Source of the DNA: Castellaniella sp.
GTDB lineage: Bacteria; Pseudomonadota; Gammaproteobacteria; Burkholderiales; Burkholderiaceae_B
Assembly: GCF_034675845.1 (NCBI RefSeq)
Contig: NZ_JAUCCU010000001.1
Coordinates: 372,001-436,000 of the forward strand
Direction of reading: 5' to 3'
Length of the DNA: 64,000 bases
The number at the start of each line of letters is the position of its first letter. The first letter of the stretch is position 1. The notes beneath the pieces are model-generated. The model saw only the letters and a list, made by a program, of their open reading frames with translations. It was not told the origin of the DNA and did not search any database. Of the stretch, positions 27,273 to 37,211 are shown in pieces. Made by a program: the position numbers and the translations under genes.

Positions 27273-28385
27273 TTAGTTGGGGGGCGCCGGCGTTTGGATC
27301 GGCACACCAAGGGGTTGAGTATCATTGTCCGGAGAAAGGTCTCCGGCGGAAATAGCCGCCTGGGGCGGCACAACACCCATATTGACTTCCGCATCAGGGC
27401 GAATAGAGTCGATTGGGGACTGTGCAGCGCCAGACACCGCAGACTGTCCGGTTTCTGAAGTCGTTATACCAGATGTTGCAGCACCTGGGGGAGTCTGATT
27501 TTTCTTGGCTTCATCCAATAATTCTTGCAGCTGGGCCCCATGCGCCCCTGCTGCATTTTGCCGATCAATGCGGCGCTCAGCGGCACGATTGAGTACCAGA
27601 ATGCTGATACGACGATTTACCTCGGCCAGAGGATCGTCCTTAATCAGGTTGACGGTATCGCCCAAGCCCAGGATGCGCTTGACCTTTTTTTCAACCAGGC
27701 CGCCTGTCACCAGTTCGCGACGCGCCGAATTGGCGCGGTCAGCAGAAAGTTCCCAGTTGCTGTAACTGCGGTCCCCCGACGCATACGGCATGGCATCCGT
27801 GTGCCCGGATAAGGTGATGGCATTGGGAAGCTGGTTAATCGGCGGTGCGAGTTCGCGCAGGATATCGCGCATATAGGGCTGCACATGAGCGCTGCCCGTG
27901 GCAAACATGGGGCGGTTTTTTTGATCCAGAATCTGGATGCGCAAACCATCCGGCGTCATGTCCAGCAACAGCTGGGGCCGGAACTGCTTGAGCACTGGGT
28001 TATGTTCGATCAGGTTTTCCAGTTGTTCCTTGAGATTTTCGAGATTCGTCTGATCCTGCACGTCCTCGACATCCAGCGAAGACGAGGGTGTCGGCGGCGG
28101 GCTGATATTGGGAATCGGGCTGGGCTGCCCCCCAGGAATGATCGATTTGCTGTTATCGAGATTTTCCCCGCCGGTCACCGCAGTGATCAAGGGCGTGCGA
28201 AAGTATTCAGCAATGCCCTGGAGTTCGCTTTTTGGGACCAACGACAACAGCCACATGACCAGAAAAAATGCCATCATGGCCGTCATGAAGTCGGCGTAGG
28301 CGATCTTCCAGCTACCCCCGTGATGGGCCTCGCCATAGGCGCGCTTGCGCCGCACGACGACCCGACCGGTATCCTGTTTGGCCAT
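27273..28385 (-). CDS. motB: Flagellar stator protein MotB
   Basis: Stator subunit anchored to peptidoglycan, 370 residues. One membrane segment (about 32-50) starts with the proton-carrying Asp-32 (YADFMTAMMAFFLVMWLL). A Pro/Ser-rich plug and linker precede the OmpA-like peptidoglycan-binding domain (about 190-300, with ITLSGHTDAMPY and NWELSADRANSARREL). The tail beyond 310 is low-complexity. The proton-type motif, rather than a sodium type, is inferred from similarity to the MotAB pair. Confidence 0.96.
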   Translation of the reverse strand: MAKQDTGRVVVRRKRAYGEAHHGGSWKIAYADFMTAMMAFFLVMWLLSLVPKSELQGIAEYFRTPLITAVTGGENLDNSKSIIPGGQPSPIPNISPPPTPSSSLDVEDVQDQTNLENLKEQLENLIEHNPVLKQFRPQLLLDMTPDGLRIQILDQKNRPMFATGSAHVQPYMRDILRELAPPINQLPNAITLSGHTDAMPYASGDRSYSNWELSADRANSARRELVTGGLVEKKVKRILGLGDTVNLIKDDPLAEVNRRISILVLNRAAERRIDRQNAAGAHGAQLQELLDEAKKNQTPPGAATSGITTSETGQSAVSGAAQSPIDSIRPDAEVNMGVVPPQAAISAGDLSPDNDTQPLGVPIQTPAPPN

Positions 28386-28400
28386 GCCTGATGCCCTCGT

Positions 28401-29273
28401 CTAGCGTCCAGCGCCCTGGTTTTTGACTTGCTTCACGTGGGCTTCAAGCTCGATGAAAGAAGGACGCACCGTGGAGAACAGAACCTTACGGCCGAACTCG
28501 ACCGACAGGGGGGGGGGATAGCCATTCATGCTGGCCAGCAAGGTGACCTTGATGCATTCCAGGACTTTGATGGAAGCAATCGACTGGCGTTCTACCGCAG
28601 AGGCAAACGGCGACACAAAGCCATAAGACAGCAAAATACCCAGGAACGTGCCTACCATGGCCTTGGCGATCAAATCGGCCAGGATCGCGGGGGGCTGGTC
28701 TACCGCCGCCAGCGCATGCACCACCCCGAGCACGGCAGCCACGATCCCGAAGGCGGGCAAGCCATCGGCCACGGCCCGCACTGCATTCAGAGGCGTATTG
28801 TGTTCGCTGTGCGTGGCTTCGATTTCCTGGTCCATCAGGGTTTCAATTTCGAAGGGATTCATGTTCCCGCTGATCATGATGCGCAGATAATCCGTCAGGA
28901 ATTCCATCAACCTGGCGTCTTTCTGGACCTGCGGAAACTGCGTGAAAATGGGGCTGGCGGCGGGGTCTTCGATATCGGATTCGATCGACATCAGGCCATC
29001 GCGGCGGGATTTATTCAGCAGGGTATACAGTAGGGCGAGCAATTCCATATACAACGATTTGCCGTAGGGATTGCGCTTCAGGGCCTTGGGGATGGCCTCG
29101 AGCAGAAGTTTGATCGAGGCACCGTTACTGCCGCCGATATAGGCCCCGAACGCGCAGCCACCAATCAGCAGGAACTCGAACGGCTGGTAGAGTGCGCCCA
29201 AATGCCCGCCCACCCCGAGAAAGCTGGCAAACACCCCCACCGAGACAATCAGATAACCCAGGATGATAAACAC
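28401..29273 (-). CDS. motA: Flagellar stator protein MotA
   Basis: Stator subunit with four membrane segments, 290 residues. It starts at GTG 29273 (read MFIILGYLIVSVGVF), supported by the E. coli-like N-terminus and AAGG upstream. The family motif AFGIVAAVLGVVHALAAVDQ, in the third and fourth membrane segments, is intact. Near the C-terminus NGYPPPLSVEFGRKVL is encoded across a run of ten C on the coding strand (28508-28517), in frame here. The 166-bp gap to flhC upstream shows no clear sigma-28 promoter. Confidence 0.96.
   Translation of the reverse strand: MFIILGYLIVSVGVFASFLGVGGHLGALYQPFEFLLIGGCAFGAYIGGSNGASIKLLLEAIPKALKRNPYGKSLYMELLALLYTLLNKSRRDGLMSIESDIEDPAASPIFTQFPQVQKDARLMEFLTDYLRIMISGNMNPFEIETLMDQEIEATHSEHNTPLNAVRAVADGLPAFGIVAAVLGVVHALAAVDQPPAILADLIAKAMVGTFLGILLSYGFVSPFASAVERQSIASIKVLECIKVTLLASMNGYPPPLSVEFGRKVLFSTVRPSFIELEAHVKQVKNQGAGR
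28508..28517 (-). repeat. Run of ten C (coding strand) inside motA
   Basis: Ten G on the plus strand, read as Tyr-Pro-Pro-Pro-Leu in MotA. The frame is intact. Slippage by one base would replace the last ~35 residues of MotA. Confidence 0.95.
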
Positions 29274-29438
29274 GTGCGCACGCCTTGATAGTCAGAATAG
29301 GGTCAATGTTCGCCTGAATTCAGGCATTTAAAAGCATGGTTCAGCCGGGATTTTTGTCCGCAAATCCAAAGGCTGATCAAAAAAATACCAAAAAACCGAA
29401 AATCCACCTACCAGCATTAAACCAGACAGACCACCGCC

Positions 29439-30002
29439 TCAGGCCGATTTTACCGGGGCCGCCTTGCGGCGGGACCGGGTTTTGCCCGCCCTGGGAGGAG
29501 GTTTGCAGATGGCACAGACAAAATCCGTGGCTGGGTCATGCGCATGCGCGATGTATCGACCGCCACATTGATGACAAGCAGACAGCTGAACTAAATCACT
29601 ATCGAAGAACCGCACCAGCATCCAAGCCCGTGTAAAGCTGAGGATGGGCTCGGCAGAGACATCATCAGGACGCAAACCAACAGAGGACTGTTCCAGGTAT
29701 AGGCGGTAGGCCTCGACCATGGCCAGGGATTTCTTGGCGGGTGTGTGGTCATCAAGATAGCGGTAGACATTGTAGAACAGACTGGAGTGTATGTTCGGCA
29801 GCCAAGTCATATACCAATCCACCGAGAAAGGCAGCATGCCTTTTGGTGGAGACACCCCACGAATCTCGCGATATAAACGCGCCAGGCGATCATAGCTAAG
29901 AGAAGTCTCGGCCTGCAACACCTGAAGCCTGGCTCCCAGACGAATCATGTCGGAAGCCAGCAGTATGTCTTCGGCCTCTAGGGAGACGCTTTTGCTGGCC
30001 AT
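29439..30002 (-). CDS. flhC: Flagellar master regulator subunit FlhC
   Basis: With FlhD forms the class I activator of flagellar genes. The 187 residues include the C-terminal zinc-binding cysteines in the pairs CHQC and CAIC (about residues 143-166), followed by a Lys/Arg-rich tail. It starts 3 bp after the flhD stop with no clear ribosome site, suggesting coupled translation. It heads the motility array here. Confidence 0.96.
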   Translation of the reverse strand: MASKSVSLEAEDILLASDMIRLGARLQVLQAETSLSYDRLARLYREIRGVSPPKGMLPFSVDWYMTWLPNIHSSLFYNVYRYLDDHTPAKKSLAMVEAYRLYLEQSSVGLRPDDVSAEPILSFTRAWMLVRFFDSDLVQLSACHQCGGRYIAHAHDPATDFVCAICKPPPRAGKTRSRRKAAPVKSA

Positions 30003-30005
30003 GGA

Positions 30006-30323
30006 TTAAACCGTGACTTCTTGGCTGCTGAGCAAAATTGTGGAGTGAGCCTGCTGCAATACCCCGCCCAGGACCTCATGGGTCAACGAATTAAGCAACT
30101 GGGCGTCATTCAGGCGAAAAGCACACAAGACCGAACTGGAGCCTGCGAGTTTGACGATCTGGGCAGGCGACAGTTTAAGCATGATATCGGCGACATCGGC
30201 GCTAAACCCCAAGCGAAACATGCCAGCAGCGAGGTTTTCACGCAGCAGGCGCTGGGCCAGCATCAAATAAGAGAGGTTGACCTCGCGTATATCATTGAGC
30301 AGTGCTGCGTCAGGCGTGGACAT
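30006..30323 (-). CDS. flhD: Flagellar master regulator subunit FlhD
   Basis: FlhD family, 105 residues (IREVNLSYLMLAQRLLREN, AGMFRLGFSADVADIMLKLS). The ATG at 30323 follows AGAGGG. It is the first gene of the minus-strand series flhDC-motAB-cheAW and so the likely top of the hierarchy that also reaches the flg genes. Confidence 0.95.
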   Translation of the reverse strand: MSTPDAALLNDIREVNLSYLMLAQRLLRENLAAGMFRLGFSADVADIMLKLSPAQIVKLAGSSSVLCAFRLNDAQLLNSLTHEVLGGVLQQAHSTILLSSQEVTV

Positions 30324-30637
30324 AGAAGCCCTCTGGTAGTTAGTTGATCAGGTGTATCGTGTTACCGCCAGGGATTAAGACCGTTCGATTAAGTTTTGTC
30401 AGGCGAGTAATGTTTGATGACATCTACGCTTTGGCATTGAATCAAATTAAGACATTAAAAACACGATTGCATGCAAAATTAGCATGCTCACGCATAGTAT
30501 AGCCTTAATTGAGCTTACATTTGGCTCTACTCAAACCTTTAGGATTGTTTTTATTTTTCAGCCGGACACAATTTCAAACAAACCGGAAGAAAAATAAAAC
30601 GCTCTTTCGTGGCTTGGCTGTTGCGTGTTCTAAGGCT
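30324..30637. other. AT-rich region upstream of flhDC
   Basis: About 310 bp without a gene, clearly richer in A+T than its surroundings, between the flhD start and the glpD end. It should carry the flhDC promoter. The only structure I see is GCATGC (30469-30474) repeated at 30482-30487 with AAAATTA between; each copy is itself a palindrome, so this could be an operator. I do not see a coding frame. Confidence 0.4.
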
Positions 30638-32254
30638 TCAGACAGGCACCTGACCATACTGTCGGGCCAATGCCAAAAAGGATTCCAGCTGGCCATCGCT
30701 GCCGATTTCGGCTTGCAGGATCGCAGAGACGGCAGGCGCCGCCTGGGCCGCCTGGGCGGCATTCAAAAACAGCATTCTGTGGCGTCTAGCCAACACATCT
30801 TCGACACAGCGGGCATATTCGTGGCGTACCGCATAGCGCACCATGGACTCGGTCAGCCCCAGGCCCAACTCGATCTCCGCCCCCGGCAAAGCCTGGACAG
30901 CAAGGGATTCAGTGCCATAAGCCTGCAGACCGGGCATTGCCGCCAGGCTCGTGCCTACCGCCCCAGCCCCTGGCGCCCCCATTAAGGGGAAGTTCGCCGT
31001 GCGGCACGCGGGCAGCGCATCCAACAGGTCGGCCCGCATGCAATGCTGCAGCACATCCTGAGCCATAGACCGATAAGTCGTCCACTTACCACCAGTGACG
31101 GTGACCAGACCTGATGGGCTGATGCGCACGGTATGTTCACGACTGATGGTCTTGGTTGCGCCATCGGCTTGCGCATCGGGCCGCACCAGCGGCCGCAAGC
31201 CCACCCAGACGCTGAGCACATCACTGGCCTTGGGAGCCTGAGCCAGCACGCGGGCAGACTCATTGAGGATAAATGCGGCTTCTTCAGCCAAAGCATGCGG
31301 TTCGCGGTCTATCTGCTGGCGGGGTGTATCGGTGGTGCCCAGAATGACGTGCCCCAGCCAGGGCACCGCAAACAATACCCGGCCATCGCGCGTATGCGGC
31401 ACCAGCAAGGCGTGGTCTGAAGGCAGAAAGCGACGATCCACCACCAGGTGGACCCCCTGACTGGGGGCGACCATGGGCTGGACCTGCTGACCTCGGGCAG
31501 CATCGTCCAGGCGGCGCACATCATCGACCCACACCCCAGTGGCATTGACCACGCATCGCGCCCGCACCTGTCCAGTGCGTGGCGCATCCGCAGGCGCCAG
31601 CGCGTCTTGCCAGCGCACCCCGCAGACTCGGCCATCCTGATGAAGAACCTCGACGACGGGGCAGTAATTAAGCATCAATGCCCCTTGCGCAGCCGCCGTT
31701 TTGGCCAGGGTCAGCGCCAGCCGGGCATCATCAAATTGCCCATCCCAGTATTTGACCCCGCCATATAAATGTGTGGTATTGACCCCAGGCAGCTGCTGGG
31801 CTGTCCCCGCGCGCCCCAGCCACTCGGTACGGCCCAGGCTGGCGGCTCCCGCCAGGGCATCATAGATTTTCAGACCCATGCCATAAAAAGGCAGCGTCCA
31901 AGGCCGATACGCCGGCATGATGAATGCCAGCGGTTGTGCCAAATGAGGCGCATTGTTCAGCAGCGCACGGCGTTCGTGCAGGGCCTCGCGCACCAGGCTG
32001 ATATTGCCCTGGGCCAAATAGCGAACCCCGCCATGCACAAGTTTGGTGGCACGCGATGAGGTGCCCCCTGCAAAGTCGTTGGATTCCAGCAGCAGGACCG
32101 AGAGGCCCCGCAGCCGGGCATCCAGGGCAACACCCAAGCCACTGGCCCCCCCACCGATCACAATCAGATCCACCTCGTGCAGAGCATCGAGCGATTGCAG
32201 TAACTGGGTCCGATCTGTGCGGACTGGAAGATAGCTCGTGGCTTGGGACATCAT
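30638..32254 (-). CDS. glpD: Aerobic glycerol-3-phosphate dehydrogenase GlpD
   Basis: FAD flavoprotein that oxidises glycerol-3-phosphate to dihydroxyacetone phosphate and feeds electrons to quinone. The Rossmann FAD motif is near the N-terminus (VDLIVIGGGASGLGVALDAR), followed by FAGGTSSRATKLVHGGVRYL, a GlpD signature, and a C-terminal domain at about 395-535. I start at the ATG at 32254 (MMSQATSYLPVRTD), 17 bp after the importer binding protein gene; a TTG five codons earlier is unlikely. It closes the glp operon, joining uptake to catabolism. Confidence 0.95.
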   Translation of the reverse strand: MMSQATSYLPVRTDRTQLLQSLDALHEVDLIVIGGGASGLGVALDARLRGLSVLLLESNDFAGGTSSRATKLVHGGVRYLAQGNISLVREALHERRALLNNAPHLAQPLAFIMPAYRPWTLPFYGMGLKIYDALAGAASLGRTEWLGRAGTAQQLPGVNTTHLYGGVKYWDGQFDDARLALTLAKTAAAQGALMLNYCPVVEVLHQDGRVCGVRWQDALAPADAPRTGQVRARCVVNATGVWVDDVRRLDDAARGQQVQPMVAPSQGVHLVVDRRFLPSDHALLVPHTRDGRVLFAVPWLGHVILGTTDTPRQQIDREPHALAEEAAFILNESARVLAQAPKASDVLSVWVGLRPLVRPDAQADGATKTISREHTVRISPSGLVTVTGGKWTTYRSMAQDVLQHCMRADLLDALPACRTANFPLMGAPGAGAVGTSLAAMPGLQAYGTESLAVQALPGAEIELGLGLTESMVRYAVRHEYARCVEDVLARRHRMLFLNAAQAAQAAPAVSAILQAEIGSDGQLESFLALARQYGQVPV

Positions 32255-32271
32255 ATTGACACCATTCAAAC

Positions 32272-34005
32272 TTAGTTGACGCGGCCTTCCTTCCAGGCCT
32301 GCAACAGGGAATCATATGAAACCGTTTCCGGCTTAGGATTTTCATTCGCCAGCTTCTTCCAGGGGGCATGCTCGTCACTCAGCCACTTGGAAGGATCGCT
32401 CTTGGGATTGAGCTTGGGTGCGCAACGCTTCATGCCTGCGCGCTCCAGGCGAGCCATGACTTTTTCCATATCGGCGGCCAAGCCGTCCATTGCCTGTTGC
32501 GGAGTCTTTTCTCCGGCAATGGCTTCGGAAATGCTGCGCCACCAAAGCTGAGCCAACTTCGGATAGTCAGGCACGTTGGTGCCGGTGGGCGTCCAGGCCA
32601 CTCGGGCAGGGCTACGGTAAAACTCGATCAAGCCGCCATATTTGTTGGCATTTTCCGTGAAGTAATCACTGTGAATATCACTGTCACGGATGAAAGTCAG
32701 ACCCGTGATGGATTTCTTCAAGGACGTGGTCTTGGCTGTTACGAACTGGGCATACAGCCAGGCAGCGGCAACCTTGTTGGCATCGTGATTTTTGAAGAAA
32801 GTCCATGAACCCACATCCTGGTAGCCATTTTGCATGCCTTCCTTCCAGTAGGGGCCATGCGGGGCCGGGGCCATGCGCCATTTCGGGGTGCCGTCCTCGT
32901 TGACGACCGGCAAGCCAGCCTTGGTCATGTCGGCGGTAAAGGCGGTGTACCAGAAAATCTGCTGGGCGATCTCACCTTGCGCCGGCACAGGTCCGGATTC
33001 GGAGAAGGTCATCCCCTGTGCCACCGGGGGGGCGTACTTCTTCATCCAGTCTATGTATTTGGTCAAGGCATAGACGGCGGCTGGCGAATTGGTCGCCCCG
33101 CCGCGTTCGACCGAAGCGCCTACCGGCGTGCAATTATCGTCCGCAACACGAATGCCCCACTCATCAACGGGCAAGCCATTGGGAGAGCCCTTGTCGGCTG
33201 AACCCGCCATCGACAGCCAGGCATCCGTGAAACGCCAGCCTAAAGACGGATCTTTCTTGCCATAATCCATGTGCCCATAAATCGGCTTGCCATCCAGGGT
33301 TTTGATGTCGTTGGTAAAGAACTCGGCAATGTCCTCGTAGGCCGACCAGGTCACTGGCACGCCTAACTCATAGCCGTATTTGGCCTTGAATTTTTCCTGC
33401 AGATCGGGACGATTGAACAGGTCATAACGGAACCAGTACAGATTGGCGAACTGTTGGTCCGGCAACTGGTACATCTGGCCGTCCGGCGCGGTCGTGAACG
33501 AAGTCCCGATAAAATCTTTCAGATCCAGGTTGGGGTTGGTGTATTCCTTACCCGCCCCATCCATGTATTCCGTCAGGGACAGGATATCGCCATAGCGATA
33601 GTGCATGCCGATCAGATCGGAATCGGAAATCCAGCCGTCGTAGATGGATTTGCCCGACAGCATCGAAGTCTGCAGTTTTTCGACAACGTCGCCTTCCTGG
33701 ATCAGATCATGGTTGACCTTGATGCCCGTGATTTCGGCAAAAGCCTTGGCCAGAACCTTGGACTCATATTCATGCGTCGTGATGGTTTCAGACACCACAG
33801 AAATCTCGTCGACGCCTTGCGCCTTGAGTTTGGCGGCGGCATCGATAAACCACTGCATTTCGGTTTTTTGCTGATCTTTGGTCAGTGTGGACGGCTGAAA
33901 TTCAGCATTGATCCACTTTTCTGCCTCGACCGGGCCGGCCCAGGCTGCCTGACTGCCCAGAGCGCAGGCGATTGCCAGCGCCATGGCGGTGTGGCGAAAT
34001 TTCAT
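32272..34005 (-). CDS. glpV: Glycerol ABC transporter substrate-binding protein (GlpV type)
   Basis: Periplasmic solute-binding protein, 577 residues, larger than typical family 1 binding proteins but normal for GlpV. A signal peptide (cut after AAWA) is followed by the body WFIDAAAKLKAQGVDEISVV. The ATG at 34005 follows GAGGAG. It lies directly after permease genes and before glpD, as in the GlpSTPQUV importers known from Rhizobium leguminosarum. Its substrate is inferred to be glycerol from that context and from GlpR/GlpK/GlpD. Confidence 0.9.
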   Translation of the reverse strand: MKFRHTAMALAIACALGSQAAWAGPVEAEKWINAEFQPSTLTKDQQKTEMQWFIDAAAKLKAQGVDEISVVSETITTHEYESKVLAKAFAEITGIKVNHDLIQEGDVVEKLQTSMLSGKSIYDGWISDSDLIGMHYRYGDILSLTEYMDGAGKEYTNPNLDLKDFIGTSFTTAPDGQMYQLPDQQFANLYWFRYDLFNRPDLQEKFKAKYGYELGVPVTWSAYEDIAEFFTNDIKTLDGKPIYGHMDYGKKDPSLGWRFTDAWLSMAGSADKGSPNGLPVDEWGIRVADDNCTPVGASVERGGATNSPAAVYALTKYIDWMKKYAPPVAQGMTFSESGPVPAQGEIAQQIFWYTAFTADMTKAGLPVVNEDGTPKWRMAPAPHGPYWKEGMQNGYQDVGSWTFFKNHDANKVAAAWLYAQFVTAKTTSLKKSITGLTFIRDSDIHSDYFTENANKYGGLIEFYRSPARVAWTPTGTNVPDYPKLAQLWWRSISEAIAGEKTPQQAMDGLAADMEKVMARLERAGMKRCAPKLNPKSDPSKWLSDEHAPWKKLANENPKPETVSYDSLLQAWKEGRVN

Positions 34006-34111
34006 GTTGCTCTCCTCTTGTTGAAATAAACCCCGGTACTGCTAGACGATGACGCTGCGGGGGACAGCGATGCATCAGACATCGGCTTCATATCAGTCAA
34101 GAACCAGCGAT

Positions 34112-34420
34112 TCAGCCCTTGCGCATGACGAAGACCAAGACACCCATGGACAGCACAAAGCTGATCCAGACTGATGGTTCTTCCTGTAGGCTGAACCAAT
34201 CCATGAACTGCTCGCCCAGGCCCAAAAAGCCCAGATTGATGTAAGCGGCGATCAGCAAACCGATAAACAGGCGATCCCCCCGGGTGGTCTTCATGGGTAA
34301 AAAGCCTTTGCGCAATATGGTGGGCGAGCGCAGCTCCCAGACCGTCATCCCGGTCAGCAACAGCACCACGCAAATAAAGAACACCGCCGTCGGTAAAGTC
34401 CAAACCATCCAATCGAACAT
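34112..34420 (-). CDS. glpU: DUF2160 small membrane protein (GlpU type)
   Basis: A 102-residue protein with about three membrane segments (WTLPTAVFFICVVLLLTGMT; RLFIGLLIAAYINLGFLGLG; WISFVLSMGVLVFV). The start is the ATG at 34420 (MFDWMVWTLP). In other glycerol ABC systems a DUF2160 protein sits between the permeases and the binding protein, exactly as here, and is called GlpU; its role is not established. Confidence 0.82.
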   Translation of the reverse strand: MFDWMVWTLPTAVFFICVVLLLTGMTVWELRSPTILRKGFLPMKTTRGDRLFIGLLIAAYINLGFLGLGEQFMDWFSLQEEPSVWISFVLSMGVLVFVMRKG

Positions 34421-34430
34421 GTGATGCTCC

Positions 34431-35241
34431 TTAGACCCGGCCCATTGCGAAACCCTTCGCAATGTAGTGGCGCACAAACCAGATGACGATGGCCCCCGGC
34501 ACGATGGTCAAGGTGCCGGCGGCGGCCAGGGTGGCCCAATCCATGCCGGACGCCGATACCGTGCGCGTCATGATGGCCACAATCGGTTTGGCATTGACAC
34601 TGGTGAGCGTGCGGGCCAGTAAGAGTTCGACCCAACTGAACATGAAGCAGAAAAATGCCGCCACCCCCACCCCTGACTTGATCAGGGGCAAGAAAATCGT
34701 CAGGAAGAATCTCGGAAAACTATATCCATCGATATAGGCAGTCTCATCGATCTCGCGCGGAATGCCGCTCATGAAGCCTTCGAGTATCCAAACCGCCAGG
34801 GGCACATTGAACAGCATGTGCGCCATCGCCACAGCCCAGTGAGTATCCATCAGCCCCAAGGTGGAATACAGCTGGAAGAAGGGCAGAAGAAACACAGCGG
34901 GCGGCGTCATCCGGTTCGTCAGCAACCAAAAGAACACATGCTTGTCGCCCAGAAAGGAATAGCGCGAAAAGGCATAGGCGGCGGGCAATGCCACTGCAAT
35001 CGCCATGACCATGTTCAGGGAAACATAGATCAGGCTATTCACATAACCCATGTACCAAGAAGGGTCCGTCAGAATCAGACGATAGTTATCCAGCGTGAAT
35101 TCCTGGGGAAACAGGGTGAACTGGGACAAGATCCCCTGGTTGGTCTTGAAACTCATGGTGACCATCCAGTAAATGGGCAACATGGCAAAAAACAGATACA
35201 GGATCAGAAACAAGGTGCGCTTGCGCGGCCAACGAGCACGA

Positions 35242-35249
<8 letters not shown>
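34431..35249 (-). CDS. glpQ: Glycerol ABC transporter permease (GlpQ type)
   Basis: MalG-type permease, 272 residues, six membrane segments with the EAA-type loop (EIDETAYIDGYSFPRFFLTI). The ATG at 35249 has a perfect GGAGGT seven bases upstream and overlaps the end of the other permease gene by 8 bp. The frame is open a little further upstream but without similarity. Confidence 0.92.
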
Positions 35250-36131
<882 letters not shown>

Positions 36132-36135
<4 letters not shown>

Positions 36136-37211
36136 GCGATGAGTTCCTCGTTCTGGTAGAAGCAGGTATGAATACCCAGCAAGACCGGATGCAGCTGTGA
36201 GTTTTCCTGGGGGGTGGGTGCGTCAGGCGCAATATGGGCTTTTAGTTCCTGGGAGCCTGCCTGCAGGCTGACGAGCTGGCTGGTACCTATCTGCTGGACC
36301 CGGCGCACCGTAGCCGGGATGGACCCCGCCACTGGTTCTGGAGAAAGCCGCAGGTATTCCGGGCGTATGCCCAGCGTCAGGGCGCCATCCGGCAAAGCAG
36401 GCAAGCCTTGGCTGGCAATGCACTGTTCCTGAAACCACAACGACTGATCAGCCTGAAAGCGCACCGGCAGAAGGTTCATGCCGGGCGAGCCGATGAAATG
36501 ACCGACAAAAGTATGCCGGGGGCGTTCGAACAGGTCGGCTGGCGTACCCTGCTGCACGACACGGCCACGGGCCATGACCAGCACCTGGTCGGCAAAGGTC
36601 ATGGCCTCGACCTGGTCATGGGTCACATAAATCAGGGTCAGGCCGAGTTCGTGGTGGATTTGCTTGAGTTTGCGGCGCAGTTCCCACTTCAGGTGCGGAT
36701 CAATCACGGTCAGCGGTTCGTCGAACAAGACCGCCGAGACATCCGGGCGCACCAGACCACGCCCCAGGGATATTTTTTGCTTGGCATCGGCGGCCAGATT
36801 GGCGGCACGCTGATCCAGCACAGCCGACAGATCCAGCATTTCGGCGATGCGCCCTACCCGATCGCGAATCTGGTCCGCCGGCACACGGCGATTACGCAGC
36901 GGAAAGGCCAGATTTTCGCCTACGGTCATCGTGTCGTAGATGACGGGAAACTGGAAGACCTGGGCAATATTGCGCTGCTGGGGGGTGGCATGGGTGCAAT
37001 CCACGCCGTCGAACTGCACACTGCCGTGCGAGGCTGCCACCAGCCCGGAGATAATATTCAGCATAGTGGTCTTGCCGCAGCCTGAAGGACCCAGCAAGGC
37101 ATAGGCTCCGCCATCATCAAAGGTGATCTTCAGGGGCAGCAGGGCGTAGTCCGCATCGGACTTCACGACTTTGTGGTAGCTATGGGCCAAATCCAGATCA
37201 ATACGCGCCAC
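36132..37211 (-). CDS. glpT: Glycerol ABC transporter ATPase with degenerate signature (GlpT type)
   Basis: ABC ATPase of about 360 residues. The start is GTG 37211 (read MARIDLDLAHSYHKV), chosen because AGGAGG lies 7 bases before it; the frame is open further 5' without similarity. Walker A (LLGPSGCGKTTML), Walker B (AVLFDEPLTVIDPH) and the His switch (YVTHDQVEAM) are intact, but the signature motif LSGGQ is replaced by AADAKQK. It overlaps the partner ATPase by 14 bp. This GlpT is an ATPase, unrelated to the E. coli glycerol-3-phosphate antiporter of that name. Confidence 0.9.

Noticed and set aside
28508..28517. A frameshift in motA at its ten-C run
   Set aside because: The protein sequence matches MotA on both sides of the run, so the frame is correct here.
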